Source: Planotetraspora kaengkrachanensis
GTDB taxonomy: Bacteria > Actinomycetota > Actinomycetes > Streptosporangiales > Streptosporangiaceae
DNA: 64,000 nucleotides
Direction of reading: 5' to 3'
NCBI RefSeq assembly: GCF_016862895.1
Contig: NZ_BONV01000032.1
Location: 62,001-126,000, forward strand
The notes below the pieces were generated by a model that did no database searches, had not been told where the DNA came from, and saw only the letters and a list, made by a program, of their open reading frames with translations. The position numbers and the translations under genes are program-made. Below, piece after piece: positions 41,208 to 50,500 of this stretch. Within the stretch, counting starts at the first letter, position 1. The number at the start of each line of letters is the position of its first letter.

Positions 41208-41876
41208 ATGAGCTCCCCCGTACCGCCCCCCGCCGGTCACCCCGGTCAGCCTCACGGCGAATTCCCCGGTCAGCCGGGTCAGCCCGGTTACCCCGGTCAG
41301 CCCGGTTACCCGGGTGGTGATCCGTACGGATACGGCGCCGTGCCTCCGGCGAAGTCCTCGAACGGCGTCGCCGTCGCCGGATTCATCCTGGCGTTCCTGA
41401 TCTCCCCGATCGGGTTCATCCTGAGCATCGTCGGCCTGGTCCAGGCCCCCAAGCGCGGCGGGAAGGGCAGGGGCCTGGCGATCGCCGGCATCATCATCTC
41501 GCTGCTCGTCACGGCGGGCTGGACCGGGCTGACCATCGTCGTGGTCAACACCGTCGGCAAGAACGTCGCGACCGTCCTCGACCCCGGCTGCGTCTCCGGG
41601 CAGAAGGTGCTCGTCGACGACGCCCTCAAGCTCTCGTCGGAGCCCACCGCGCTCAAGAAGGAGCTGACGTCGATCGTCTCGAAGCTCAACGCCGCCGCGG
41701 ACAAGTCCGAGAAGGACGAGGTGCGCAAGGCGATGACCACGCTGGCGGGCGACTACGACGAGCTCCTCACGGCGCTCAACGAGCAGACCGCGCCGTCCTC
41801 CGACATGGAGGCAAGGCTCACCAAGGACGCCAACGCCGTCATCTCCCTGTGCACCTTGGGCGCGCAGACCCAGTAG
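41208..41876 (+). CDS. DUF4190-like membrane protein with Pro/Gly/Gln-rich N-terminus
   Basis: 222 residues. Residues 1-50 are a disordered repeat region (PGQPGYPGQPGYPGGDPYGYG). Two transmembrane helices follow (VAVAGFILAFLISPIGFILSIVGLVQA and GLAIAGIIISLLVTAGWTGLTIVVV), with the short loop PKRGGKGRG between them typical of DUF4190. The C-terminal about 100 residues form a helical extracytoplasmic domain. Function unknown. The ATG at 41208 is used; 41196 is possible. Confidence 0.82.
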   Translation: MSSPVPPPAGHPGQPHGEFPGQPGQPGYPGQPGYPGGDPYGYGAVPPAKSSNGVAVAGFILAFLISPIGFILSIVGLVQAPKRGGKGRGLAIAGIIISLLVTAGWTGLTIVVVNTVGKNVATVLDPGCVSGQKVLVDDALKLSSEPTALKKELTSIVSKLNAAADKSEKDEVRKAMTTLAGDYDELLTALNEQTAPSSDMEARLTKDANAVISLCTLGAQTQ

Positions 41877-41880
41877 AAGT

Positions 41881-41939
41881 CCGGGACGCTCCCGCGCGTG
41901 GCTGTCGCGACGCGCGGGGCGTGCGGCGGACCGTCCCGG
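41881..41939. terminator. Nested bidirectional terminator
   Basis: Two nested perfect stems, CCGGGACG/CGTCCCGG (41881-41888 with 41932-41939) and CCCGCGCG/CGCGCGGG (41891-41898 with 41911-41918), between the convergent DUF4190 and ornithine hydroxylase genes. Confidence 0.75.
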
Positions 41940-41974
41940 GTCTCGAGCACAGGGACAGCCCTCGTGCGGCTGCG

Positions 41975-43300
41975 TCAGGACGCCTCGGCCATCCGGCGGG
42001 TGAGCAGGGAGTCGCGGATCTCGCCCGCCCGGACGGCCGTCGTGGACAGCAGGGTGGAGGCGAGGCCGTGGCTGTGCTCGGTCCCGCCCTGGAGGTAGAT
42101 GCCCGCCGTCACGCCCGGGGTCAGCTCAAGGCGATGGTCGCGGGCGACGCGGACGGCGTCCTCCTCGTCCCGCAGGCAGAGCTTGGCGGCCTCGCCCAGC
42201 ACCGTGCCGATGTCGTGCGGACGGTAGCCCGTCGCGTGCACCAGCACGTCGGAGCTGAGCACCTCGCGCTCACCGGTCGGCAGGAACTCCACGGTGACGT
42301 CGAGGCGGCTCTCGACGGGCCGGACGTCCCTGATGCGCGAGACGTTGAGCATGCGCAGGCGCTCCCGCCCCTGAACCTTCTCGCGGTACATCGCCGCGTA
42401 CAGCGACTCGATGAGGTCCATGTCGACCACCGAGTAGTTGGTGCCGCGGTGGTAGTCGACGAGTGACTGCTTCACGCCGGGCGGCGAGTTGAAGTACACG
42501 TCGACGGCTTCCGGATCGAAGATCCTGTTCGCGAACGGGCTGTCGTCCGCGGGGGTGTAGCCGTACTTGGCGAACACCGCGCAGACCTCGGCGTCCGGGA
42601 AGGTGCGGTGCAGGTAGTCGACCGCCTCGGCGGCGCTCTGCCCGGCGCCGAGGACGATGGCCCGCCGGACGGGCACTCCGGCGCCGGACAGTTCCGCGAC
42701 GCGCGGGATCAGCTCGCTGTTGTGCCACACGCGGTCGGACAGGACCGTGCCGGGCGGCAGGTGGGGTTCCAGCCCGACGGCCACGGAGACGTTGCGGGCC
42801 CGCCGGACGACCGTGCCCCCGACGGCGGACCGGTCGCGGCTGACGACGTCGAACCAGCGGACCTCGCCGTCTTCCGACGTCACCGGTTCCACGGCCACGA
42901 CCTCCGCGGAGTACTCGACCAGGTCGTCGACCCGCGCCGCGGCCCACTCGAAGTAGTCGTGGAACTCGACGCGCAGCGGGAAGAGCGTCTTCTGGTTGAG
43001 GAAGTCCACGAGCCTGCCCTGTTCCCGCAGGTAGGACAGGAAGCTGTAGTCGCTCGTCGGGTCGCGCATGGTGACCAGGTCCTTCAGGAAGGACACCTGC
43101 ATCGTGGCGTCGTCGATGAGCATCCCCCGGTGCCAGCCGAAGCGCGGCTGCTTCTCCAGGAACCCGGCACGGATGCGCTCACCTGCGGGCAGTGCTGCGT
43201 TGTGCTCCTCCACGGCTATCGCGAGCGCCAGATTCGACGGCCCGAAGCCGATCCCCAGGACGTCGTAGATGGTGTCCGGACCACTCTGCAGTGTCTTCAC
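41975..43300 (-). CDS. L-ornithine N5-monooxygenase
   Basis: 441-residue flavin-dependent N-hydroxylase of the SidA/PvdA/IucD family. FAD motif YDVLGIGFGPSNLALAIAV (about residues 12-30), FGWHRGMLIDDATMQVSFLKDLVTMRDPTS, NADPH motif AIVLGAGQSAAEAVDYL and the C-terminal GT..HSHGLASTLLS. It makes N5-hydroxyornithine, the hydroxamate building block for the NRPS. The GTG at 43300 (GAGGGAGG upstream) places the iron box properly; longer starts would overlap the box. Repressed by iron through the shared box. Confidence 0.96.
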   Translation of the reverse strand: MKTLQSGPDTIYDVLGIGFGPSNLALAIAVEEHNAALPAGERIRAGFLEKQPRFGWHRGMLIDDATMQVSFLKDLVTMRDPTSDYSFLSYLREQGRLVDFLNQKTLFPLRVEFHDYFEWAAARVDDLVEYSAEVVAVEPVTSEDGEVRWFDVVSRDRSAVGGTVVRRARNVSVAVGLEPHLPPGTVLSDRVWHNSELIPRVAELSGAGVPVRRAIVLGAGQSAAEAVDYLHRTFPDAEVCAVFAKYGYTPADDSPFANRIFDPEAVDVYFNSPPGVKQSLVDYHRGTNYSVVDMDLIESLYAAMYREKVQGRERLRMLNVSRIRDVRPVESRLDVTVEFLPTGEREVLSSDVLVHATGYRPHDIGTVLGEAAKLCLRDEEDAVRVARDHRLELTPGVTAGIYLQGGTEHSHGLASTLLSTTAVRAGEIRDSLLTRRMAEAS

Positions 43301-43336
43301 CGCGGCATCGCCTCCCTCAGCGGGCCACATGCTAGA

Positions 43337-43355
43337 TAAGGTTAGCCTTACCTTG
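43337..43355. promoter_or_regulatory. Iron box (DmdR/IdeR) between hydroxylase and formyltransferase
   Basis: TAAGGTTAGCCTTACCTTG, a good match to the actinobacterial iron box TTAGGTTAGGCTAACCTAA, centred in the divergent promoter. Confidence 0.9.
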
Positions 43356-43388
43356 CAAGAACGGGTTTCGACCGAGAGGATCCACACC

Positions 43389-44336
43389 ATGCGGGTCGCC
43401 ATGTTCGGCTACCAGACCTGGGGCCACCGCACGCTGCAGGCTCTGCTGGACTCCGGCCACGAGGTGGTGCTCGTCGTCACCCACCCCAGGAGCGACCACG
43501 CGTACGAGAAGATCTGGGACGACTCCGTCGCCGACCTCGCGGCCGAGCACGACCTGCCGGTGCTGCTGCGCAACCGGCCCGACGACGCCGAACTCCTCGC
43601 GGCGATCCGCGACGCGGCGCCCGACATCATCGTGGCCAACAACTGGCGGACCTGGCTGCCCCCCGAGATCTTCGACCTCCCGCCTTACGGCACGCTCAAC
43701 GTGCACGACTCGCTGCTGCCCGCCTACGCGGGCTTCTCCCCGCTGATCTGGGCGCTCATCAACGGGGAGAAGGAGGTCGGCGTCACGGCCCACCGCATGA
43801 ACGCCGAACTGGACGCCGGCGACGTCCTGCTGCAACGGGCCGTGCCCGTGGGGCCGTCGGACACCGCGGCCGACCTCTTCCACCGCACGGTCGACCTGAT
43901 CGGGCCGATCGTGCGCGAAGGGCTCGACCTCATCGCGGCGGGCCGTGCCGAGTGGGTGCCGCAGAACCGCGCCGACGCGAGCTTCTTCCACAAGCGGTCG
44001 ATCGAGGACAGCCGGATCGACTGGACCTGGCCCGCCGAGGACCTCGAGCGCCTGGTGCGCGCGCAGTCCGACCCGTACCCCAACGCGTTCACCTACCACC
44101 GCGGCGAGCGCATCCGGATCGTGTCCGCCACGATCTCCCAGGCGCGTTACGGGGGCACCCCCGGGCGCGTCTTCATCCGCGAGGGTGACGGCGTCGTCAT
44201 CGTCGCCGGCGCCGACGCCAGGAACGGCAGGCGGCACGGATTGGCGGTCCGGCGGCTGCGCACCGACGACGGCGTCGAGCACGCGGCCGCCGACTACTTC
44301 AGCGCCATGGGCGGCTACCTCACCGCGCGGCCCTGA
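43389..44336 (+). CDS. N5-hydroxyornithine formyltransferase (Fmt-like)
   Basis: 315 residues, methionyl-tRNA formyltransferase-like. VAMFGYQTWGHRTLQALLDSGHEVVLVVTHP, then IIVANNWRTWLPPEIFDLPPYGTLNVHDSLLPAYAGFSPLIWALINGE with the formyltransferase Asn and His, and ELDAGDVLLQ with the Asp. A C-terminal FMT_C-type domain follows (GTPGRVF...). In coelichelin-type clusters such enzymes formylate N5-hydroxyornithine. GAGAGGA precedes the ATG. Divergent from the hydroxylase over the iron box; its end overlaps the convergent ATPase gene by 17 bp. Confidence 0.92.
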   Translation: MRVAMFGYQTWGHRTLQALLDSGHEVVLVVTHPRSDHAYEKIWDDSVADLAAEHDLPVLLRNRPDDAELLAAIRDAAPDIIVANNWRTWLPPEIFDLPPYGTLNVHDSLLPAYAGFSPLIWALINGEKEVGVTAHRMNAELDAGDVLLQRAVPVGPSDTAADLFHRTVDLIGPIVREGLDLIAAGRAEWVPQNRADASFFHKRSIEDSRIDWTWPAEDLERLVRAQSDPYPNAFTYHRGERIRIVSATISQARYGGTPGRVFIREGDGVVIVAGADARNGRRHGLAVRRLRTDDGVEHAAADYFSAMGGYLTARP

Positions 44337-45201
44337 CCTCGGCTGCGCTGACCTCGACGGCCCTGAGCTCGGCGGCGCCGTCCGCCGTGTCCGCGCCCGC
44401 CCCGTCGTGGTGGCGGCCCATCGGGATGACGAGAGGCGTGCCGCTGACCGGGTCCGTCATCACCTGGCAGCGCAGGTCGAAGACCTCCTCGACCGATCGG
44501 GCGGTGATGACGTCGGCGGGCGCGCCCTCGGCGACGATCCGCCCCGCCTTCATGGCGACGACGTGGTCGGCGTACCTGCAGGCATGGTTGAGGTCGTGCA
44601 GGACCATCACGACCGTGCGGTTCTCCCGCCGGTTGAGGTCGGTGACGAGGTCCAGGACGTCGATCTGATGGGCCAGGTCCAGATAGGTGGTCGGCTCGTC
44701 CAGGAGCAGCACCTCGGTGCCCTGGGCGACGGCCATCGCGATCCAGGCACGCTGACGCTGGCCGCCGGAGAGCTCGTCGACGGGACGGTCGGCGAGGTCG
44801 GTCAGCCCCGTCGCGGCCAGCGCGCCGGCGACGGCGCGCTCGTCGGTCTCCGACCACTGCCGCCACCATGTCTGATGGGGAGACCGGCCCCGGCTGACCA
44901 GGTCGATGACGGTCAGCCCCTCGGGGGCCACCGGGGACTGCGGCAGGATTCCGAGCCGCTGGGCCAGTTCCCTCGTCGACACCGACTGCAGGGCCCGCCC
45001 GTCGAGCCGTACGGCGCCGCCCCTGGGCGCCAGCAGGCGGGCGAGGGCGCGCAGCAGTGTCGACTTGCCGCAGGCGTTGGCGCCGACGATGGCGGTCACG
45101 CGGCCGGGCGGGACGGCCAGGTCGAGGTCGTCGACGATCAGCCGGTCGTCGTACGCCAGACGCAGCCCGCTCGCCCGCAGGTCCGGGCTTGTGGTCGACA
45201 T
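44320..45201 (-). CDS. Iron-siderophore ABC transporter ATP-binding protein
   Basis: 293-residue FecE/CchE-type ATPase. Walker A GANACGKST, signature DELSGGQRQRAWIAMAVAQ, Walker B EVLLLDEPTTYLDLAHQ, H-loop VLHDLNHACRYADH. The last 40 residues are a poorly conserved Ala/Glu-rich tail. Follows two FecCD permeases by 4 bp; no binding protein gene is present in the window. Confidence 0.95.
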   Translation of the reverse strand: MSTTSPDLRASGLRLAYDDRLIVDDLDLAVPPGRVTAIVGANACGKSTLLRALARLLAPRGGAVRLDGRALQSVSTRELAQRLGILPQSPVAPEGLTVIDLVSRGRSPHQTWWRQWSETDERAVAGALAATGLTDLADRPVDELSGGQRQRAWIAMAVAQGTEVLLLDEPTTYLDLAHQIDVLDLVTDLNRRENRTVVMVLHDLNHACRYADHVVAMKAGRIVAEGAPADVITARSVEEVFDLRCQVMTDPVSGTPLVIPMGRHHDGAGADTADGAAELRAVEVSAAEVRAAR

Positions 45202-45205
45202 CCGT

Positions 45206-46324
45206 TCAGCCTCCTGAGCCCGCGCGGTTGGCGCGGATGAGTAGCCAGAGCAGAACCGGCGCGCCGAGCACGCCGGTGACGATTCCCACCGGCAGCTCGG
45301 TGCCGGGGATGAGCGTGCGCGCGATGAGGTCGGCCGACAGGACGGCGAGCGCCCCCGTCAGTCCCGACGCGACCAGAGGCGGCCAGGCCGTTCCCGCCAG
45401 GCGCTGCGCGATCTGCGGCGCGGCCAGCGCGACGAACGCGACCGGGCCGGCCGCCGCGGTGGCGAAGGCGACCAGGCCGACGCCGACCAGCAGCAGCGCG
45501 AGCCGGACCCGTTGCACCGGAGTCCCGAGACTCGTGGCCAGGTCGTCGCCGAGCTGGAGCGTCCGCATCCAGCGGCCGAGCAGCAGCGCGGCGGGCACCA
45601 GGACGGCCACGGCGACGGCGAGCGGGCCCACCTGCGGCCAGTCGCGGCCGTTGAGGTTGCCCACGAGCCAGCCCATCGCGGCCTGCGCCTGGAACCGCCC
45701 GCCGCGCGCTATCAGGTAGTCGGTCGCGCTCGTGCACATCCACGCGACGCCGACGCCCACCAGGACGATCCGGTAGCCGGTGGTCCCGCGGCGCCAGGCC
45801 AGCACGTAGACGACGAGTGCGGTGGCGAGCGCGCCGAGCAGGCCGAGCGCCTGGCTGCCGAGCCCGCCGTCCCAGCCGAGGACGATGCCGGCGACGACGG
45901 CGGTCCCCGCGCCCTCGATGATGCCGATCATGTCCGGGCTGGCCAGCGGGTTGCGGGTCATCGTCTGGAACAGGGCGCCGGAGACGGCGAACGCGACGCC
46001 GGCAAGCAGGCCCACCACGGCGCGCGGCAGCCGTAACTCCCTGACGACCAGCAGAGTTCCCGGGTCGCCCGAGCCCGTGAGGGCCTTCATCACCTCGCCC
46101 AGGCCGATCGGGTAGTCGCCGATCGTCACCCCCCAGCAGAAGACCAGGAAGGTGCCGGCTGCCAGTGCCGCGCAGACCGCGGCGAGCCTGGGCCGCAGGA
46201 CGCCGGAGACGGGCGGCACGGCGAGCCGGAACGTGCGGCGGGAGGAGCCCGTGACGGCGGTGGACGAGGGGGAGGCTGACGATGCGGAGGTGGGCGACGC
46301 GGAGGGGGACGGTGTCACGCTCAC
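45206..46324 (-). CDS. FecCD-type siderophore permease
   Basis: 372 residues with about nine to ten transmembrane segments. LRLPRAVVGLLAGVAFAVSGALFQTMTRNPLASPDMIGI is the FecCD hallmark; GPVAFVALAAPQIAQRL and the late TGVLGAPVLLWLLIR are typical. The N-terminal 30 residues are Ser/Ala/Pro-rich. The GTG start overlaps the preceding permease stop (GTGA). Confidence 0.94.
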   Translation of the reverse strand: MSVTPSPSASPTSASSASPSSTAVTGSSRRTFRLAVPPVSGVLRPRLAAVCAALAAGTFLVFCWGVTIGDYPIGLGEVMKALTGSGDPGTLLVVRELRLPRAVVGLLAGVAFAVSGALFQTMTRNPLASPDMIGIIEGAGTAVVAGIVLGWDGGLGSQALGLLGALATALVVYVLAWRRGTTGYRIVLVGVGVAWMCTSATDYLIARGGRFQAQAAMGWLVGNLNGRDWPQVGPLAVAVAVLVPAALLLGRWMRTLQLGDDLATSLGTPVQRVRLALLLVGVGLVAFATAAAGPVAFVALAAPQIAQRLAGTAWPPLVASGLTGALAVLSADLIARTLIPGTELPVGIVTGVLGAPVLLWLLIRANRAGSGG

Positions 46325-47346
46325 ACCTCCGCGAGCCTGCGACGGCGCACCAGGGCGATGAAGAAGGGTGCGCCGATGAACGCGACCAGGATCCCCGCCT
46401 GGATCTCACTCGGCCGCACGACCAGCCGCCCGATGATGTCCGCCGCGAGGACCATGCAGGGCGCGAGCACGGCGGACAGCGGCAGCAGCCATCGGTGGTC
46501 GGGGCCGACGCCGGCCTGCTGCGCGAGGACCCGCGCGACGTGCGGGACCACCAACCCGACGAACACGACGGGCCCGATGGCCACCACCGCCGCACCCGTC
46601 AGCAGGGTGACCGCGGCCACCCCCTGCAGCCGCACCAGGCCGAGCCGCCGCCCGAGCGAGGCGGCCACGTCGTCGCCGAGGGCGAGGCTGTTGAGCGCGG
46701 GCGCGCTCGACAGCGCGAGTACGGCGCCCACGACGAGGAACGGCAAGACCTGGAGCACCACACTGGCGTCCCTGTCGGCGAGCGATCCCGCGTTCCAGAA
46801 CCGGTAGCGGTTAAGCGCGTCGGGATCGGTCAGCGCGACGGCGCCCGTCAGGGAGGTCAGCAACGAGGTCACGGCGACTCCGGCCAGCGCCAGCTTCACC
46901 GGTGTCTGTCCCGAACGTCCCAGTCCGCCGAGAAGGTAGACGACCACGCTCGCCACGAGCGCGCCCGCGAAGGCGAACCAGATGGACCCGAGCAGCGACC
47001 CGACGCCCAGGAACGCGATCGACACGACGATCGCGAATGCGGCGCCCGCGCTGATCCCGAGTATCCCCGGGTCGGCGAGCGGGTTGCGGGTCAGGGCCTG
47101 CATGAGCGCGCCGGCCAGGCCGAGCGCCGCGCCGGCCGTGAGGCCGAGGGTCGTGCGCGGGATCCGCACCGACCAGATGACGTTGTCCACGCGTGCGCTC
47201 CCCGGCTGACCGAACAGCGCGCGCACCACCTCGTCGAGCGGGATGCTCAGCGCGCCGAGCGCAATCGACAGCAGGCAGAGCACCACGAGGAGGGCGGTGA
47301 GCACCGCCACGAGAAGGACGGGCCGAAGGGCCCTGCCCCGCGTCAC
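46321..47346 (-). CDS. FecCD-type siderophore permease
   Basis: 341-residue permease: IPRTTLGLTAGAALGLAGALMQALTRNPLADPGILGI, GPVVFVGLVVPHVARVL and FIGAPFFIALVRRRRL. GTG start at 47346 with GGAGAG. First gene of the importer operon, directly downstream of an iron box and divergent from the NRPS. Confidence 0.94.
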   Translation of the reverse strand: MTRGRALRPVLLVAVLTALLVVLCLLSIALGALSIPLDEVVRALFGQPGSARVDNVIWSVRIPRTTLGLTAGAALGLAGALMQALTRNPLADPGILGISAGAAFAIVVSIAFLGVGSLLGSIWFAFAGALVASVVVYLLGGLGRSGQTPVKLALAGVAVTSLLTSLTGAVALTDPDALNRYRFWNAGSLADRDASVVLQVLPFLVVGAVLALSSAPALNSLALGDDVAASLGRRLGLVRLQGVAAVTLLTGAAVVAIGPVVFVGLVVPHVARVLAQQAGVGPDHRWLLPLSAVLAPCMVLAADIIGRLVVRPSEIQAGILVAFIGAPFFIALVRRRRLAEV

Positions 47347-47373
47347 CGGGCTCTCTCCAACGACTCAGCTTCC

Positions 47374-47438
47374 TTAGGTTAGGCAGGCCTTAACTCTAGC
47401 CCGGCACGGTCTTGTGTAGTTAGGTAACCCTTACCTTA
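47374..47438. promoter_or_regulatory. Two iron boxes between importer and NRPS
   Basis: TTAGGTTAGGCAGGCCTTA (47374-47392, 15 of 19 to consensus) serves the permease side and TTAGGTAACCCTTACCTTA (47420-47438, 14 of 19) the NRPS side. Coordinated repression by iron of transport and biosynthesis is expected. Confidence 0.85.
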
Positions 47439-47501
47439 GTATGTCGGGCGGTCGCGGCTTGCCGTGTCCCGTTCTGTTGAGATTGGGAGGCTTGGTCACC
47501 T

Positions 47502-50500
47502 GTGTCCGGTAAGGCAGAAGTCACTGAGGAAGCGACGGCGTATTGGCACAGGCGGCTCTCGCCGCTCCCGCAGGAATCGGCTCTTCCGGCGGACCTTCCG
47601 TACGGGCTGGACGACACGGGGGAACGCGACACGCGTGAACTGGCGCTCGACGCCGGGGCCGGCGTCCCCGAGCCGGAGTTGCTCGCCGCGTACGTCACGT
47701 TGCTGCACAGGTACGGCGGGGTGGAAGACGTCACCGTGGGGTTCGACGGGCTGCCGCTGCGCGTCGCGGTGAGCGGCGGCACGAGCTTCGGCGAGCTCAC
47801 GCGGACGGTGGACGCCGCCGTCGCCGAGGCGCGTGCCCACCGGCTGCCGCTCGCCGCGCTGGCCGGCACGTTGCGGCCCGAGCCCACACGCGGCGGCGGG
47901 GTCTTCTTCAACACGGCGTTCGCCATCGGCCCCGCCGGGGAGCCCGGTGCCGAGCCCGTCCCGGACGAGAGCGTGGGGTCGCTGGACCTGGTCCTGCGCG
48001 TCGTGGACGGGCGGGCGCGGGTGACCTACCGGCCCGACCTCTTCCTGGCCGAGACCGCCGAGCGGCTTCTCGGCCACTACGCGGCCCTGCTGTCCGGCGG
48101 CCTCGCCGACACGGACGCCCCCATCGGCGCGCTGGAGATGCTGGGCGGCGGTGAACTCCACCGGATCCTCGTGGAGTGGAACGCCACCGATCACTCCGTG
48201 CCTTCGCTGACCTGGCCCGAGCTGTTCGCCGAGCAGGTCAGGCTGCGCCCGGACGCCGTCGCGCTGGTCTTCGAGGACACCCGGCTGACCTATGCGGAAT
48301 TGGACGAGCGGGCCAACCGGCTCGCGCACGCGCTGATCGCCCGCGGCGCGGGACCCGAGCGCGTGGTCGCGCTGGCCGTGCCGCGCTCAGCCGAGCTCAT
48401 CGTGGCCGAGGTGGCGGTGCTGAAGTCCGGCGCCGCCTACCTGCCGATCGACACCGACTACCCGGCCGGCCGCATCGGCTACATGCTGGCCGACGCCGCG
48501 CCCACCTGCCTGGTGGCCGTCGCGGAGACCACCGCCGACCTCCCCGTGCGCGACGACATGGAGGTGCTGGTCCTCGACGCGCCGCGGGTCGTCGAGGAAC
48601 TCGCGGCACGGCCGGGCCACGATCCCGGCGAGGCCGACCGCGGGCTGCTCTCGCTCCGCCACCCGGCCTATGTGATCTACACCTCGGGCTCGACCGGCCG
48701 TCCCAAGGGCGTCGTCCTGTCGCACAGCGGCGTCGCCAAGCTCGTCGCGACCCAGAGCGAGCGCTTCGGCGTCGGGCCGGACAGCCGGGTCCTCCAGTTC
48801 GCCTCACCGAGCTTCGACGTGGCCTTCTGGGATCTGTGCCTCGGCCTGCTGTCGGGCGGCCGGCTCGTCGTCGTCCCCGCCGAGCGCCGCGTGCCCGGCG
48901 CGCCGCTGGCCGACTACGCGAACGCCAACGGCGTCACCTTCATGATCCTTCCGCCCGCGCTGCTCGCCGCCATGCCGGACGACGTCGAACTGCCGCCGTC
49001 CGCCACGCTGCTCGCCGGCACGGAACGCGTCTCGCCCGAACTGGTCGCCCGTTACGCGCGCGGCCGCATGATGTTCAACGCGTACGGGCCGACCGAGGCG
49101 ACCACCAACTCCACGCTGGGACTGTGCGACCCGGACATTCCGTCCGGCTCCCTCGTGCCGATCGGCGGCCCCGACCCGGGCACCCGCGCCTACGTCCTTG
49201 ACGCCCGGCTCGGCCCGGTCCCCGTGGGAGTCGCGGGGGAGCTCTATCTCGGCGGCGCCGGGCTCGCGCGCGGCTACCTCGGCCGGCCCGACCTGACCGC
49301 AGAGCGGTTCGTCGCCGACCCCTTCGGGCCGCCCGGCGAGCGGTTGTACCGCACGGGCGACCTGGTGCGCTGGAAGGCCGACGGACGCCTGGAGTTCCTC
49401 GGCCGGGCCGACGCGCAGGTGAAGATCCGCGGTTTCCGCATCGAGCCCGGGGAGATCGAGTCCGCCCTGCGGCGGCATCCCGCCGTCGCACAGGCAGCGG
49501 TCGTCGTGCGCGAGGACAGGCCCGGAGACCGGAGGCTCGCGGCGTACGTCGTGCCCTCACTGGACGCGTCGGCGGCGGGCGAGACCGACCGGGTCGGGGA
49601 GTGGAAGGACCTCCACGAGCTTCTCTACGCCGCCGCGGGATCGGACGGTTTCCGCGAGAACTTCGCGGGCTGGAACAGCATGTACGACGGCCTGCCCATC
49701 CCGCTGGAGGAGATGCGCGAATGGCGTGAAGCCACCGTCGAGCGCATCTGCGCGGAGCGGCCGCGCAGGGTGCTGGAGATCGGCGTCGGCAGCGGGCTCG
49801 TCCTGTCCCGCGTCGCCCCGGACTGCGAGGCGTACTGGGGCACCGACCTGTCCGGGGAGGCGGTGCGCGCCCTCCGCGCCCAGGTCGACGCCCTACCCGG
49901 CCTCGCGGGACGGGTCGAGCTTCTGACCAGGCCCGCGCACGACGTCGAGGGCCTGCCCCAGGGGTTCTTCGACACCGTCGTCGTCAACTCGGTCGCCCAG
50001 TACTTCCCGAGCGCCGCCTACCTCACCGACGTGCTGGGCAAGGCCGCGACGCTGCTGGCGCCCGGCGGGCGGCTCTTCGTCGGCGACGTGCGCAACCTGC
50101 GCCTGCTCCGGTGCCTGCGCGCGGCCGTCGAGACCGGGCGCGGGACCGACCCCGGCGACAAGCAGGCGCTGCGCGCCGCCGTCGACAGGTCCGTGACATG
50201 GGAGGGCGAGCTACTGCTCGACCCCGGCTACTTCGCGGCGCTGGAGGGTTTCGAGGCCGACATCCGCGTCAAGCGCGGCTCCCACCACAACGAGCTCACC
50301 CGCTACCGGTACGACGTCGTGTTGCGTAGGCGGGCGGACGCCTCCGCCGGCGACGATCACGCGCCGGGCGCCGGGGGCGCGCCGGGAGCAGGGGACGAGC
50401 CCGCGCCCGATGCCGTGCCGTACGGCGAGCAGGAGGTGCGGTGGGCCGACCTCGGAGGCATGAAGGCGCTCGGCGCCCTCCTCGCCGCCCGCGCCGCCGA

